A stretch of DNA of 64,000 bases from positions 10,571-74,570 of the forward strand of contig CABSCP010000021.1 in assembly GCA_902476265.1 (NCBI GenBank), given 5' to 3'. The notes under the pieces are model-generated. The model was not told the DNA's origin, made no database searches, and worked only from the letters and a program-made list of their open reading frames with translations. Shown here one piece after another: positions 23,559 to 32,075 of the stretch. A program made the position numbers and the translations under genes. How positions within the stretch are numbered: position 1 is the stretch's first letter; each line of letters starts with the position of its first letter. The DNA comes from an uncultured Lachnospiraceae bacterium. Its GTDB lineage: Bacteria > Bacillota > Clostridia > Lachnospirales > Lachnospiraceae.

Positions 23559-26030
23559 ATGATGACAGAAATTGAAATTATAGGCGCGAGAGAAGGAAAT
23601 CTGCAGGATGTTTCTTTGAAAATTCCGAAAAATAAACTGGTGGTATTTACAGGGCTGTCCGGTTCCGGGAAATCCACGCTGCTCATAGATGTTTTGTTCA
23701 ATGAGTGTCAGAGGCAGTATCTGGAGGCGATTTCCCTGGAGGGAATCCGGAAGCCGGAGGTGGAGAGGATCAGGGGCGCATCCCCGGCGGTGGCTATTTT
23801 GCAGACCGCCTTGAATAACAATCCCCGCTCCACGGTGGGAACCGTGACGGATATTTATACGGATCTGCGGATGATCTACGAAAAGCTGGGCGTCCGGAAA
23901 TGTCCTCATTGCGGCAAAATGATTTCATCGGCGGACTGCAGGGAAGAGACGGAAAAGATCGGCAATGATTTTTTCGTATACATGTATTGCTGCGCATGCG
24001 GCAGGCGGATGGATAAAATCACCCGCAGCCATTTTTCCTTCAATACCAAAGAGGGGGCCTGTCCGGTCTGTGAAGGATTGGGAAAGATCCACTCTGTCAG
24101 AAGGGACCGGGTGGTGGAGGAAGAGATGTCTTTAGAGGAGGGCGCGGTACGCTGCTGGGAAAAACAGTATGGGAAGTACCAGAGTTCGGTGCTATACAAG
24201 GCATTTGAGCACTATCATATTCCCGTGCCCGCACAAATTGCCGTCAGGGATTTTGACGAAGTGCAGAAAACAGTGCTGTTTGAGGGGACGGACTGTGTCC
24301 TTCTGCGGGAATCCTTTCCGATGATCAAACCGCCAGGTACCGTTTCGGCAGGGCGGTTTGAAGGAATCATTCCGAATCTGATGCGGAGGCTTTCCGAAAA
24401 GGAAGGTGATGCCGGGCAGCTGGAGGAATATTTTGATATTGTGGAATGCCCTGCCTGCAGGGGAGAGCGGCTGGGCGAAAAAGGGAGGTCGGTGACGGTG
24501 GAGAAAATCCCGCTGCCCGGACTTTATTCTTTTTCATTGGAAAAGCTGTTTCAGTGGATAGAGGAGCTGGAGGAATCCCTTTCCGAACCGCATAAATTAC
24601 TGGTCAAAGATTATCTGCTGGACCTTAAAACCAAGCTGAACCGCCTGATCCGGGTGGGACTTTCTTATCTCACTGTGGACCGGCAGACGGGCACCCTTTC
24701 CGGCGGGGAGATGCAGAGGCTGCGCCTGGCCAGTGTGCTGGATTCGGAATTGACCGGAGTGATTTATGTGCTGGACGAACCCACGGCCGGGCTGCATCCG
24801 AAAGATACGGCCGGACTTTTGGAGATTTTGGAAAAGCTGCGGGATCTTGGAAATTCCGTGCTGGTGATCGAGCATGACAGGGATGTGATGGCCGCCGCCG
24901 ATTATTTGGTGGATATGGGGCCGGGAGCCGGAAAATATGGCGGCAGAGTCTGCGGCTTCGGAACCCTGGCACAGATTATGGAACAGCGGGAATCCGTCAC
25001 AGGAAGCTATTTAAAGCAGCGCCATCCGGGGAAAAAGAAGTTCCGGCAGGCAGTGGGGACGATTCAGGTGACAAACGCTGTGCGCCATAATCTGAAAAAT
25101 GTGTCCGTCGCTTTCCCCACGGGATGTATGACAGCGGTGGCCGGACCTTCCGGCTCCGGGAAATCCACGCTGGTCTTTGAAGTGCTGGCCCAAAACGGGC
25201 AGGAAAGGGATCAAAACAGGGTGTCCGGTTTGCAACAGTTTGACCGGGTGGTGAAAATTGAGCAGGCGCCCCTGACCAGGATGAAACGCTCCAATGTGGC
25301 TACTTATTCCGATGTTTACACAAAGATCCGGGCAGTTTTTGCCGGAACAGATGCTGCCGGGAGGGCGGGATTTACCGCCAGGCATTTTTCCTTCAATACG
25401 CCCGGCGGCAGATGTGAAAACTGTGAAGGGCTGGGCTATGTGGACAGCAACATGCTTTTCTTTACGGATACCCGGATACCATGTCCGGTCTGCCATGGAA
25501 ATCGTTTTCAACAGAAGGTGCTGGAAGTGGCCTATAAAGGGCTGTCCGTGAAGGATGTGCTGGATTTGTCCGTAGAGGATGCGGCCCGTTTTTTTACGGA
25601 TCAGCCTAAAATCCTGGGCAGCCTGCAATTGCTTTTGGATGTGGGGCTGGGCTATCTGGAGCTGGGACAGACGCTCACCACTTTATCCGGCGGGGAAGGG
25701 CAGCGTTTGAAGCTGGCCAAAGAGCTGATCGGCAGCAGCGGCGGCGGGAAAAATCTGTATCTGATGGATGAACCCACTTCCGGGCTGCATCCCATAGATA
25801 TTGAACATTTTCTTGTGCTGCTGAACCGGATAACAGAGGCAGGAAATACCGTTGTGGTGGTGGAACACAATCAGCAGCTGATCGAAAATTGCGACTGGGT
25901 CATCGAACTGGGACCGGAAGGCGGCGAAAAGGGCGGCCGGGTGGTCTTTTCCGGAACGCCGGTGCAGATGTGTCAGGAAGGGACTACCGTGACGGCACAG
26001 TATCTCAGAAAGCAGGAGGAAGAAGGGTGA
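23559..26030 (+). CDS. UvrA-like (class II) ABC ATPase
   Basis: 823 residues with two ABC modules, shorter than canonical UvrA (~940). Module 1: GLSGSGKST near residue 35, signature LSGGEMQRLRLASVL, Walker B YVLDEPTAGLHP. Module 2: GPSGSGKST, LSGGEGQRLKLAKEL, YLMDEPTSGLHP. Zinc-finger cysteines are kept: CPHCGK, CCACGR, CPVCEG, CENCEG, CPVCHG. Class II UvrA (UvrA2/DrrC-like) proteins lack part of the UvrB-interaction region and are linked to drug (DNA-intercalator) resistance or auxiliary repair rather than core excision. No uvrB or uvrC nearby. ATG 23559 or the adjacent 23562 follow AGGAAAGGAAT. Overlaps the next gene by GTGA. Confidence 0.88.
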   Translation: MMTEIEIIGAREGNLQDVSLKIPKNKLVVFTGLSGSGKSTLLIDVLFNECQRQYLEAISLEGIRKPEVERIRGASPAVAILQTALNNNPRSTVGTVTDIYTDLRMIYEKLGVRKCPHCGKMISSADCREETEKIGNDFFVYMYCCACGRRMDKITRSHFSFNTKEGACPVCEGLGKIHSVRRDRVVEEEMSLEEGAVRCWEKQYGKYQSSVLYKAFEHYHIPVPAQIAVRDFDEVQKTVLFEGTDCVLLRESFPMIKPPGTVSAGRFEGIIPNLMRRLSEKEGDAGQLEEYFDIVECPACRGERLGEKGRSVTVEKIPLPGLYSFSLEKLFQWIEELEESLSEPHKLLVKDYLLDLKTKLNRLIRVGLSYLTVDRQTGTLSGGEMQRLRLASVLDSELTGVIYVLDEPTAGLHPKDTAGLLEILEKLRDLGNSVLVIEHDRDVMAAADYLVDMGPGAGKYGGRVCGFGTLAQIMEQRESVTGSYLKQRHPGKKKFRQAVGTIQVTNAVRHNLKNVSVAFPTGCMTAVAGPSGSGKSTLVFEVLAQNGQERDQNRVSGLQQFDRVVKIEQAPLTRMKRSNVATYSDVYTKIRAVFAGTDAAGRAGFTARHFSFNTPGGRCENCEGLGYVDSNMLFFTDTRIPCPVCHGNRFQQKVLEVAYKGLSVKDVLDLSVEDAARFFTDQPKILGSLQLLLDVGLGYLELGQTLTTLSGGEGQRLKLAKELIGSSGGGKNLYLMDEPTSGLHPIDIEHFLVLLNRITEAGNTVVVVEHNQQLIENCDWVIELGPEGGEKGGRVVFSGTPVQMCQEGTTVTAQYLRKQEEEG

Positions 26031-27031
26031 ACGTTTTTTACGGAGACAGTGATTCGGGAGAAAATAAAAAAGGACTTCCATTAGAAGAAATCCGGGTGGA
26101 CAGGGATTTTACCTGGGGCAAAAGAAAAGGAAGAATCCCTTCCGTCTTTTGGGGAAAGGAGGGAATTGTCCTGGATCTGTATTTTCAGATTCCGCCGGAA
26201 GAAATCCGGACCTTTCTGGATAAATGGAGGGACAGGAAAAATTTTGGTGATTTGTCGGAAGAGGAAACAGAACAGCTGGAAGCAGAGTCCCCTTTTAGCT
26301 CGTCATTTAAAGCGGAGGCGGTGGTGGACGGCTGTGGGATGAGAACGGAAAACAGCAGTTCCTTTGGCTGGAATCCGTTTGATGAGGAAAGAGAGGCTGC
26401 TCTGGCAGCAGGGGAGAAAGGGGATGAAAGGCAGGAAATCCTGGATTATTACGGACTTGACAGGAAGTCCGGCTGGGATTTTACGAGGATCCATTTCAGG
26501 TGGGATACGGAGCATCCTGCCGATGGGGAGGAACTTCAGCTGAAGTTAATAGGGCGGAAACAGCCCTTTACGGCCGCTCATTTTACCACAGAAGTTCCCT
26601 GTGGGCCGATGGAACTGGAAGTCATTCATCCGTTGACCGGGCAGGCCTTTTGTCTGAAGGTTCATTCCTGTGAACCTGACCGGGCGGATTTAAAGGAGCT
26701 GGCAGGCAGAAAGAGAGGAGTTTATGAATATCCGGAATGCTATGCTGCCCTCACCTGCAGCATGACGCCTTCGCTGTCTCAGAAGGAGTTTGGAATCCGG
26801 GACTGTGTGCAGAGTGATGCGGTGCGTATGAAGAAAGGCAGCGGGGTGCTTGCTTCTTCAGTTTTTATGGTCGGAGGAAAGAAGCAGGAAAAGGAACCGG
26901 AACCGACATTTTTATCCTCCCTGCATTTTGAGGAAGTGAAGAAGGTGGAATGGCGGGTGGTGTTTTATGAGAAAACGCAGGAGGATCTGTCCTTGCAAAT
27001 CCGGCTTTCCGGGAAGGAGGAAAATGTATGA
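26027..27031 (+). CDS. Uncharacterised protein overlapping the UvrA-like gene
   Basis: 334 residues. GTG start (26027) overlapping the UvrA-like stop as GTGA, with AGGAGGAAG at 26014-26022. The longer frame beginning at 25889 merely shadows the upstream gene. The sequence is soluble: mixed beta and charged segments, no membrane helices, signal peptide or clear catalytic motif. I see VLDLYFQIPPEEI, the acidic DLSEEETEQLEAESPF and HPLTGQAFCLKVHSCEPDR. No family recognised. The tight overlap with the ATPase implies coupled translation and a shared task, but none can be named. Confidence 0.75.
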   Translation: MNVFYGDSDSGENKKGLPLEEIRVDRDFTWGKRKGRIPSVFWGKEGIVLDLYFQIPPEEIRTFLDKWRDRKNFGDLSEEETEQLEAESPFSSSFKAEAVVDGCGMRTENSSSFGWNPFDEEREAALAAGEKGDERQEILDYYGLDRKSGWDFTRIHFRWDTEHPADGEELQLKLIGRKQPFTAAHFTTEVPCGPMELEVIHPLTGQAFCLKVHSCEPDRADLKELAGRKRGVYEYPECYAALTCSMTPSLSQKEFGIRDCVQSDAVRMKKGSGVLASSVFMVGGKKQEKEPEPTFLSSLHFEEVKKVEWRVVFYEKTQEDLSLQIRLSGKEENV

Positions 27032-27147
27032 TTTTAAAGGCGGAAGAAAGGCCGGATGTCGCTGCAGCGGTGCTGGGAGATTCTATTTTTCTGGCGGGGC
27101 GGCCTGACAGGGAGCTTGCCGTTTGTCCTGGTGATTTCGGAATTTGA
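27028..27147 (+). CDS. 39-residue frame with strong ribosome site, possibly truncated gene
   Basis: ATG 27028 overlaps the preceding stop as ATGA and is preceded by AAGGAGG at 27013-27019. It reads MILKAEERPDVAAAVLGDSI and ends soon after (TGA 27145-27147). The excellent initiation context for such a short product suggests the 5' end of a third gene of this operon that was truncated. A genuine micro-protein is also possible. Confidence 0.35.
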   Translation: MILKAEERPDVAAAVLGDSIFLAGRPDRELAVCPGDFGI

Positions 27148-27167
27148 TAGATTTTCCGGCTCTAAAA

Positions 27168-27176
27168 TGGTATGAT
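27168..27176 (+). promoter_or_regulatory. Extended -10 promoter before rubredoxin-GltS
   Basis: TGGTATGAT at 27168-27176. A TTGATA at 27144-27149 is 21 bases away, too far for a normal -35. About 80 bases before the ATG. Confidence 0.4.
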
Positions 27177-27258
27177 AGAAACAGAAATGTTTTGGGATTT
27201 GAGGGGATAAGGTTATCGTCACAGGGAAACAGGTACATAAGAAAGAGAGGGAAAGGGT

Positions 27259-28680
27259 ATGGCAATTTACAAATGCAGAATCTGCGGGTATATTTTTGAT
27301 GAAGAAAAAGAAGGGAAAAAACTTTCGGAGCTGGAAAAATGTCCGGTATGCGGACATGCCATAGAAAACCTGATTTTGATGGAGGAAGAAGGGACAGATG
27401 GCGGGACGGAGGAGAAGGTTTCCTGTCCGGCGGAGGATTCCGGCTGTCCGGCTGCAGACCTTTCCTACGATAAGGCCTATGTCCGGCATGATCCCACGGA
27501 CCGCTTTATGGAAGAAATTCATCAGATGGCGGTGGACGGCCATTCCATCCATGCTGCCATGAGCACGAAGATGAAAATGCCCAACTGGGACGATATTCTC
27601 ATTTTGGGCGCACAGCTCAATCCCATGCCTTTAAATGACGGTGAGTATGTGAATACGTTGACGGTGATCGGCAAAAATGCGAAGCGGCCCATGCTTCTTT
27701 CCGGCCCCGTATATATTTCCCATATGTCTTTTGGGGCCCTTTCCCGGGAAACCAAAATCGCGCTTGCAAAGGGCAGCGCCATGGCAAAAACGGCTATGTG
27801 CAGCGGAGAGGGCGGCATTCTGCCGGAAGAAAAAGCGGCAGCCTACAAATATATTTTTGAATATGTGCCCAACCGCTACAGCGTGACGGAAGAGAATTTA
27901 AAGACGGCGGATGCCATTGAAATTAAGATCGGTCAGGGTACCAAACCCGGCATGGGCGGCCATCTGCCCGGGGCGAAGGTGACCGAAGAGATTGCGGCAG
28001 TCCGCAATAAACCTCTGGGACAGGATGTGCAGAGCCCTTCCAAATTCCCGGGGATTGAGACAAAAGAGGATTTGAAAAAGCTGGTGGATCAGCTGCGCAA
28101 AGAATCCGACGGCAGGCCCATCGGCATTAAAATCGCTGCGGGACGCATTGAACGGGATCTGGAATACTGCGTTTTTGCACAACCCGATTTCATCACCATT
28201 GACGGAAGAGGCGGCGCCACCGGTTCCAGCCCCTACTTTTTGCGGGAATCCTCCAGTGTGCCCACTGTCTATGCGCTGCACCGGGCCAGAAAATATCTGG
28301 ATTCCATTCATTCCGATATTTCGCTGGTGATCACCGGCGGCCTGCGGGTTTCCTCTGATTTTGCAAAGGCGATCGCCATGGGCGCGGACGCGGTTGCCAT
28401 CGCTTCTTCAGCGCTGATTGCGGCGGCCTGCCAGCAGTATCGGATCTGCGGCAGCGGCAATTGCCCGGTGGGCATCGCGACCCAGGATCCGGCCCTTCGG
28501 GAACGGCTGAAAATTGACACGGCGGCCGCCAGGGTGGCCAATTTCCTGAATGCTTCCCTGGAAGAACTGCGGGTGTTCGCCCGTGTGACCGGCCACAAAA
28601 ACCTGCATGATCTTTCTGTGGCCGATCTGTGTACGGTGAGCAGGGAAATTTCGGAATTTACGGATATCCCTCATGCCTGA
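27259..28680 (+). CDS. Rubredoxin-like / FMN-binding glutamate synthase-family fusion
   Basis: 473 residues. Residues ~1-38 form a rubredoxin-like iron site (YKCRICGYIF and KCPVCGHAI, two CxxC knuckles). After an acidic Cys-containing linker comes the archaeal-type GltB/GltS FMN-binding (alpha/beta barrel) domain: KRPMLLSGPVYISHMSFG, GEGGI, GTKPGMGGHLPGAKV, SPSKFPGI, DGRGGATGSSP, ITGGLR and a Cys cluster (CRIC..GSGNCPVGIATQDP) that could bind a 3Fe-4S centre. The glutaminase domain is absent, so it would use ammonia or act on another substrate, with the rubredoxin module supplying electrons. Own promoter. Confidence 0.88.
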   Translation: MAIYKCRICGYIFDEEKEGKKLSELEKCPVCGHAIENLILMEEEGTDGGTEEKVSCPAEDSGCPAADLSYDKAYVRHDPTDRFMEEIHQMAVDGHSIHAAMSTKMKMPNWDDILILGAQLNPMPLNDGEYVNTLTVIGKNAKRPMLLSGPVYISHMSFGALSRETKIALAKGSAMAKTAMCSGEGGILPEEKAAAYKYIFEYVPNRYSVTEENLKTADAIEIKIGQGTKPGMGGHLPGAKVTEEIAAVRNKPLGQDVQSPSKFPGIETKEDLKKLVDQLRKESDGRPIGIKIAAGRIERDLEYCVFAQPDFITIDGRGGATGSSPYFLRESSSVPTVYALHRARKYLDSIHSDISLVITGGLRVSSDFAKAIAMGADAVAIASSALIAAACQQYRICGSGNCPVGIATQDPALRERLKIDTAAARVANFLNASLEELRVFARVTGHKNLHDLSVADLCTVSREISEFTDIPHA

Positions 28681-28696
28681 TGGAGAAGAAAACAAG

Positions 28697-29209
28697 ATGC
28701 TGCAATTAAGGCCATATCGGGGACAGGATGATTTCATCTGTATCAAAAGCTGGATTAAGGATAGAAGGACACATGCGCTGTGGTGTGCCGATTTGCTGCC
28801 GTATCCCGTCACGTCTGATGCGTTGGAAAAAGTGCTGGAAAAAGGCAAAAGACTGTGGGGCGACAGGGCGTATGTTTTTACGGACGATGCCGGAAAACAG
28901 ATCGGTTTTTTGGTATTTTCAGTGCAGGAAAATGAAAAGGTCAGTTTTGTGAAGCTGGTGCTGTTGGATGATGCGAGGCGTGGACAGGGGTATGGAACAA
29001 AAATGATGAAGCTGTTGCTGGAATATCTTTTCCGGAATACAGATGTTTTGACAGTCAGGTTAAATGTTTTCCATGAGAACACACAGGCAAAGAAATGCTA
29101 TGAAAAAGCCGGATTTATAGAATTGCAGACTGTTCCGGGCGCTTTTTCGTTGAAAAATGAAGTATGGGGAAGATGCCTTATGGCGGCAGAAAGAAAATCT
29201 GGGTTATAA
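28697..29209 (+). CDS. GNAT-family N-acetyltransferase
   Basis: 170 residues. GNAT fold with the acetyl-CoA pyrophosphate loop DARRGQGYGTKMM and the late NVFHENTQAKKCYEKAGF block typical of RimI/YjaB-like enzymes. The start at 28697 is supported by GGAGAAG at 28682-28688; the earlier ATG 28673 overlaps the upstream gene and lacks a ribosome site. Substrate unknown. First of a run of small soluble genes. Confidence 0.85.
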   Translation: MLQLRPYRGQDDFICIKSWIKDRRTHALWCADLLPYPVTSDALEKVLEKGKRLWGDRAYVFTDDAGKQIGFLVFSVQENEKVSFVKLVLLDDARRGQGYGTKMMKLLLEYLFRNTDVLTVRLNVFHENTQAKKCYEKAGFIELQTVPGAFSLKNEVWGRCLMAAERKSGL

Positions 29210-29234
29210 AAATTTATCTATCTGGAGGTACGAA

Positions 29235-30035
29235 ATGAAGCTTACCATGCTTGGAACAGGCCACGCAACGGTTACGGATTGTTATAATACCTGTTTTATA
29301 CTGGAAGAAGAGAAGAAATACCTGCTTGTGGACGGCGGCGGGGGAAATATGATTTTAACCCGCTTAAAACAGGCAGGCATTGACTGGAAAGATGTCAGAG
29401 AGATTTTTGTAACACACAAGCATATTGACCATCTGCTGGGGATCATCTGGATGGTCCGGATGATCTGCCAGGGGATGAATAACGGAATTTATGAAGGAGA
29501 TGCCTATATTTATGCCCATGCAGAGTTGATCGAAATGATTCGTGGGATGGCGGAGGATCTGCTGCTGTCAAAGCAAACCAAATTTATCGGGCCGCGTCTG
29601 CATCTGGTGCCGGTAGAGGATGGGGAAACGCGGGAAATCATCGGTCATGAGACTACCTTTTTTGATATTCATTCCACAAAAGCAAAGCAGTTCGGTTTCA
29701 TGATGGAACTGGAAAACGGGGAAAAACTCACCTGCTGCGGAGACGAGCCTTATAATGAGAAAGAACGCATTTATGCAGAGGGCAGCCAATGGCTTTTGCA
29801 TGAAGCCTTCTGTCTGTATGCCCAGGCGGATGTTTTTAAGCCTTACGAAAAGCATCATTCCACCGTGAAGGATGCCTGCGAACTGGCGGAAGGACTGGGG
29901 GTGAAAAACCTGCTGCTTTATCACACGGAAGATCAGAATCTGGCAAACCGGAAAGAAATGTACCTGGCAGAAGGGAGACCGTTTTTTTGCGGGGAAATAT
30001 ATGTGCCGGATGATTTGGAGGTTATTTGGCTGTAA
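29235..30035 (+). CDS. MBL-fold metallo-hydrolase (RNase Z-like)
   Basis: 266 residues. Metal motif THKHIDHLLG (HxHxDH variant) near residue 63, N-terminal MLGTGHATVTDCYNTCFIL, a GDEPYN turn around residue 170, and a late histidine in LLLYHTED. This matches the RNase Z/arylsulfatase-like branch of the superfamily, but not a canonical tRNase Z (no exosite arm). GGAGG at 29223-29227 precedes ATG 29235. Probably a phosphodiesterase or arylsulfatase-type hydrolase; substrate unknown. Confidence 0.85.
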   Translation: MKLTMLGTGHATVTDCYNTCFILEEEKKYLLVDGGGGNMILTRLKQAGIDWKDVREIFVTHKHIDHLLGIIWMVRMICQGMNNGIYEGDAYIYAHAELIEMIRGMAEDLLLSKQTKFIGPRLHLVPVEDGETREIIGHETTFFDIHSTKAKQFGFMMELENGEKLTCCGDEPYNEKERIYAEGSQWLLHEAFCLYAQADVFKPYEKHHSTVKDACELAEGLGVKNLLLYHTEDQNLANRKEMYLAEGRPFFCGEIYVPDDLEVIWL

Positions 30036-30059
30036 AAAAATAGATAAAGGAGTTTTGTT

Positions 30060-30311
30060 ATGCTGGAATACAAATACGATACACAGTTATTGATCGAAGG
30101 GACAGATTTGGATGAAGATGAAATAAGCGAATATTTTACCGATCATTTTAAAGGAGACTGCCTCCTTGCAGTTGGAGACGATGAATTAATCAAGATCCAT
30201 TTCCATACAAATGAGCCCTGGGAGGTTTTGAAGTATTGTTCTTCTCTGGGTGAAATTTACGATATTGTGATCGAAGATATGGACAGACAGTCAAGAGGAC
30301 TGAAAGGGTAA
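30060..30311 (+). CDS. Stand-alone FakA/DAK-kinase C-terminal-like domain
   Basis: 83 residues. The block KGDCLLAVGDDELIKIHFHTNEPWEVLKY followed by GEIYDIVIEDMDRQS is the signature of the C-terminal domain of FakA/YloV-type proteins (GDSLVVVGDDDLVKVHVHTNxPG...IxIENMxxQ), here encoded alone. In FakA this domain interacts with the fatty-acid-carrying partner. The kinase (DAK2) part is absent, so this may be an accessory or decoy protein. AAAGGAG precedes the ATG. No neighbour encodes a kinase. Confidence 0.75.
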   Translation: MLEYKYDTQLLIEGTDLDEDEISEYFTDHFKGDCLLAVGDDELIKIHFHTNEPWEVLKYCSSLGEIYDIVIEDMDRQSRGLKG

Positions 30312-30312
30312 A

Positions 30313-30840
30313 ATGGGAAAAGATACCGGAATGAAAAAGGAAGAATTATTAGAGCACATTGCCCCCTGTTCTCTGATGTGTTATACGTGCAGCGCCTATG
30401 AAAAAGGAGTCATTTGTGAGACCGCGGGAAAGTTGTTAATGTATATGGAAGGGGTGCAGGAATTCTATGAAAAGCATAACCCCGGAGCGGCAGACGACCA
30501 TGCTGTTTTCATCAAAGAACTGGAACGGTCCTGCATGGGTGTGTGTTCGGGCTGCCGTAACAGGGAACATCATGGATGCAGTATTGAAGGGTGTTTTATC
30601 CTGGAATGTACCAAAGAACATCAGGTGGATTTCTGCGGAGAATGTGACGAATTTCCCTGCAAAAAAACAGGCCCGCTTTTTGAAGAAGAGGTTTATTTAC
30701 AATGGCGCAAGGGGAATGAAGAAATCCGGGAATGGGGGATAGAAAGATTCTGGGAAAGACATCATGAAACGCCCCATTATCAGGCGTATAAGCAAGAGAG
30801 TAGAGTAAAGGAAAATGATAAGAGAAGCAGCGAAAAATGA
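30313..30840 (+). CDS. DUF3795-type cysteine-rich protein
   Basis: 175 residues. Cysteine pattern APCSLMCYTCSAY at the N-terminus, CSGCRNREHHGCSIEGCFI in the middle, then FCGECDEFPC, which is the DUF3795 layout and probably binds zinc or an iron-sulfur cluster. Function unknown. It begins 1 base after the previous stop and overlaps the following acetyltransferase by 26 bases. Confidence 0.8.
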   Translation: MGKDTGMKKEELLEHIAPCSLMCYTCSAYEKGVICETAGKLLMYMEGVQEFYEKHNPGAADDHAVFIKELERSCMGVCSGCRNREHHGCSIEGCFILECTKEHQVDFCGECDEFPCKKTGPLFEEEVYLQWRKGNEEIREWGIERFWERHHETPHYQAYKQESRVKENDKRSSEK

Positions 30841-31249
30841 CCTGGATGGATTATTGAGGCTATACATGCAGTTACATGATGATCCGATGCCGGAAAAGAA
30901 TCCGGAAATAGCCGGAATATGGGATCGCATTAGAAAGGAGAAAGACCATCATATTATTGTAGCCGAAGAGGATGGGAATATTGTTTCTTCCTGTGTTTGT
31001 GTGATCATTCCCAATCTCACCCACAATCAGCGGCCCTATGCCTTTGTTGAAAATGTGATAACAGATCGAAAATACCGTGGGAAGGGGCTCGCTACGCAGT
31101 GTTTGAACTATGCAAAAGAGATAGCGGTTAAAGAAAACTGTTATAAACTGATGCTGCTGACCGGTTCGAAAAAAGAAAGCACTCTGAATTTTTACCGGAA
31201 AGCGGGGTATAACAGTCAGGATAAAACTGCATTTATCCAATGGATATGA
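30815..31249 (+). CDS. GNAT-family N-acetyltransferase
   Basis: 144 residues. GNAT core with RKYRGKGLATQCLNYA (acetyl-CoA loop) and STLNFYRKAGY. Starts at ATG 30815 inside the DUF3795 gene, with TAAAGGAAA just upstream, so it is translationally coupled. Substrate unknown. Confidence 0.85.
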   Translation: MIREAAKNDLDGLLRLYMQLHDDPMPEKNPEIAGIWDRIRKEKDHHIIVAEEDGNIVSSCVCVIIPNLTHNQRPYAFVENVITDRKYRGKGLATQCLNYAKEIAVKENCYKLMLLTGSKKESTLNFYRKAGYNSQDKTAFIQWI

Positions 31250-31299
31250 AGTGCGCGCGTGAGAACAGACGAATGACCAAAGAATACGGAGGATGTATC

Positions 31300-31968
31300 A
31301 TGACAATAGAGGAAGCCATAAAAAGTCGGCACACAGTGCGGAAATATGAGGATCGCAGGATACCCAAAGAGGTTGCAGATCAGCTGATTGCAAGAATCCA
31401 GGAGAAGAATGAAAAATATGATTTGAATATGAAACTGGTGTTGGATAATACAGAAGCATTCGGTGCTGTCTTAAAACTTATCCTGGCGAAGGGAGTACGC
31501 AACTATCTCGTGCTGGCCGGAAAAAATGCAGAGGATCTGGATGAAAAACTGGGTTACTGCGGCACGGACATCATGCTGTATGCCCAGACGCTGGGGCTCA
31601 ACTCCTGGTGGGTTGGCGGCACGTTCAGCAAAAAAGGAGCCAAAAAGAATGCGCAGATAGCGGATGATGAAAAAATGACAGGGATTATTGCCATTGGCTA
31701 TGGCGCGATACAGGGCGTTCCCCATAAATCCAAAAGACCGGAGGAAATCAGCTGTTATAACGGAAACGCGCCGGATTGGTTCACAAAAGGGGTGGAAGCT
31801 GTGTTACTTGCGCCCACAGCCCTCAACAAACAGGCGTTTCTGATAAAGGGTGACCAAAACAAGGTGTCCATGACCTGTGAGAACGGCGATTTCTCCGGAA
31901 CAGATCTCGGAATCGGAAAGTATCATTTTGAGATCGGAGCCGGAAAAGAAAATTTTGAGTGGATTTGA
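31300..31968 (+). CDS. Nitroreductase-family flavoprotein
   Basis: 222 residues. N-terminal IEEAIKSRHTVRKYEDRRIP is the classic FMN-contact start (SRxSxRxF) of nitroreductases. GLNSWWVGGTFSK and the C-terminal VLLAPTALNKQAF (APSAxNxQPW-like) follow. The family reduces nitro groups, quinones or flavins with NAD(P)H. GGAGG at 31287-31291 supports ATG 31300 over the upstream in-frame ATGs at 31240-31273. Confidence 0.85.
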   Translation: MTIEEAIKSRHTVRKYEDRRIPKEVADQLIARIQEKNEKYDLNMKLVLDNTEAFGAVLKLILAKGVRNYLVLAGKNAEDLDEKLGYCGTDIMLYAQTLGLNSWWVGGTFSKKGAKKNAQIADDEKMTGIIAIGYGAIQGVPHKSKRPEEISCYNGNAPDWFTKGVEAVLLAPTALNKQAFLIKGDQNKVSMTCENGDFSGTDLGIGKYHFEIGAGKENFEWI

Positions 31969-32075
31969 GAAATGATGGAAAAAACTGCAGCTTTACGAGA
32001 AAAATACAAGTTAAAAATGAGAGTGGAAAGATATCTGCCGGAAGAATCACAATATGAAAAATAAAGGAGATCGCA

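Noticed and set aside
31972..32064. 30-residue frame after the nitroreductase
   Set aside because: No ribosome site, low complexity, and it ends in the ribosome site of the next gene.
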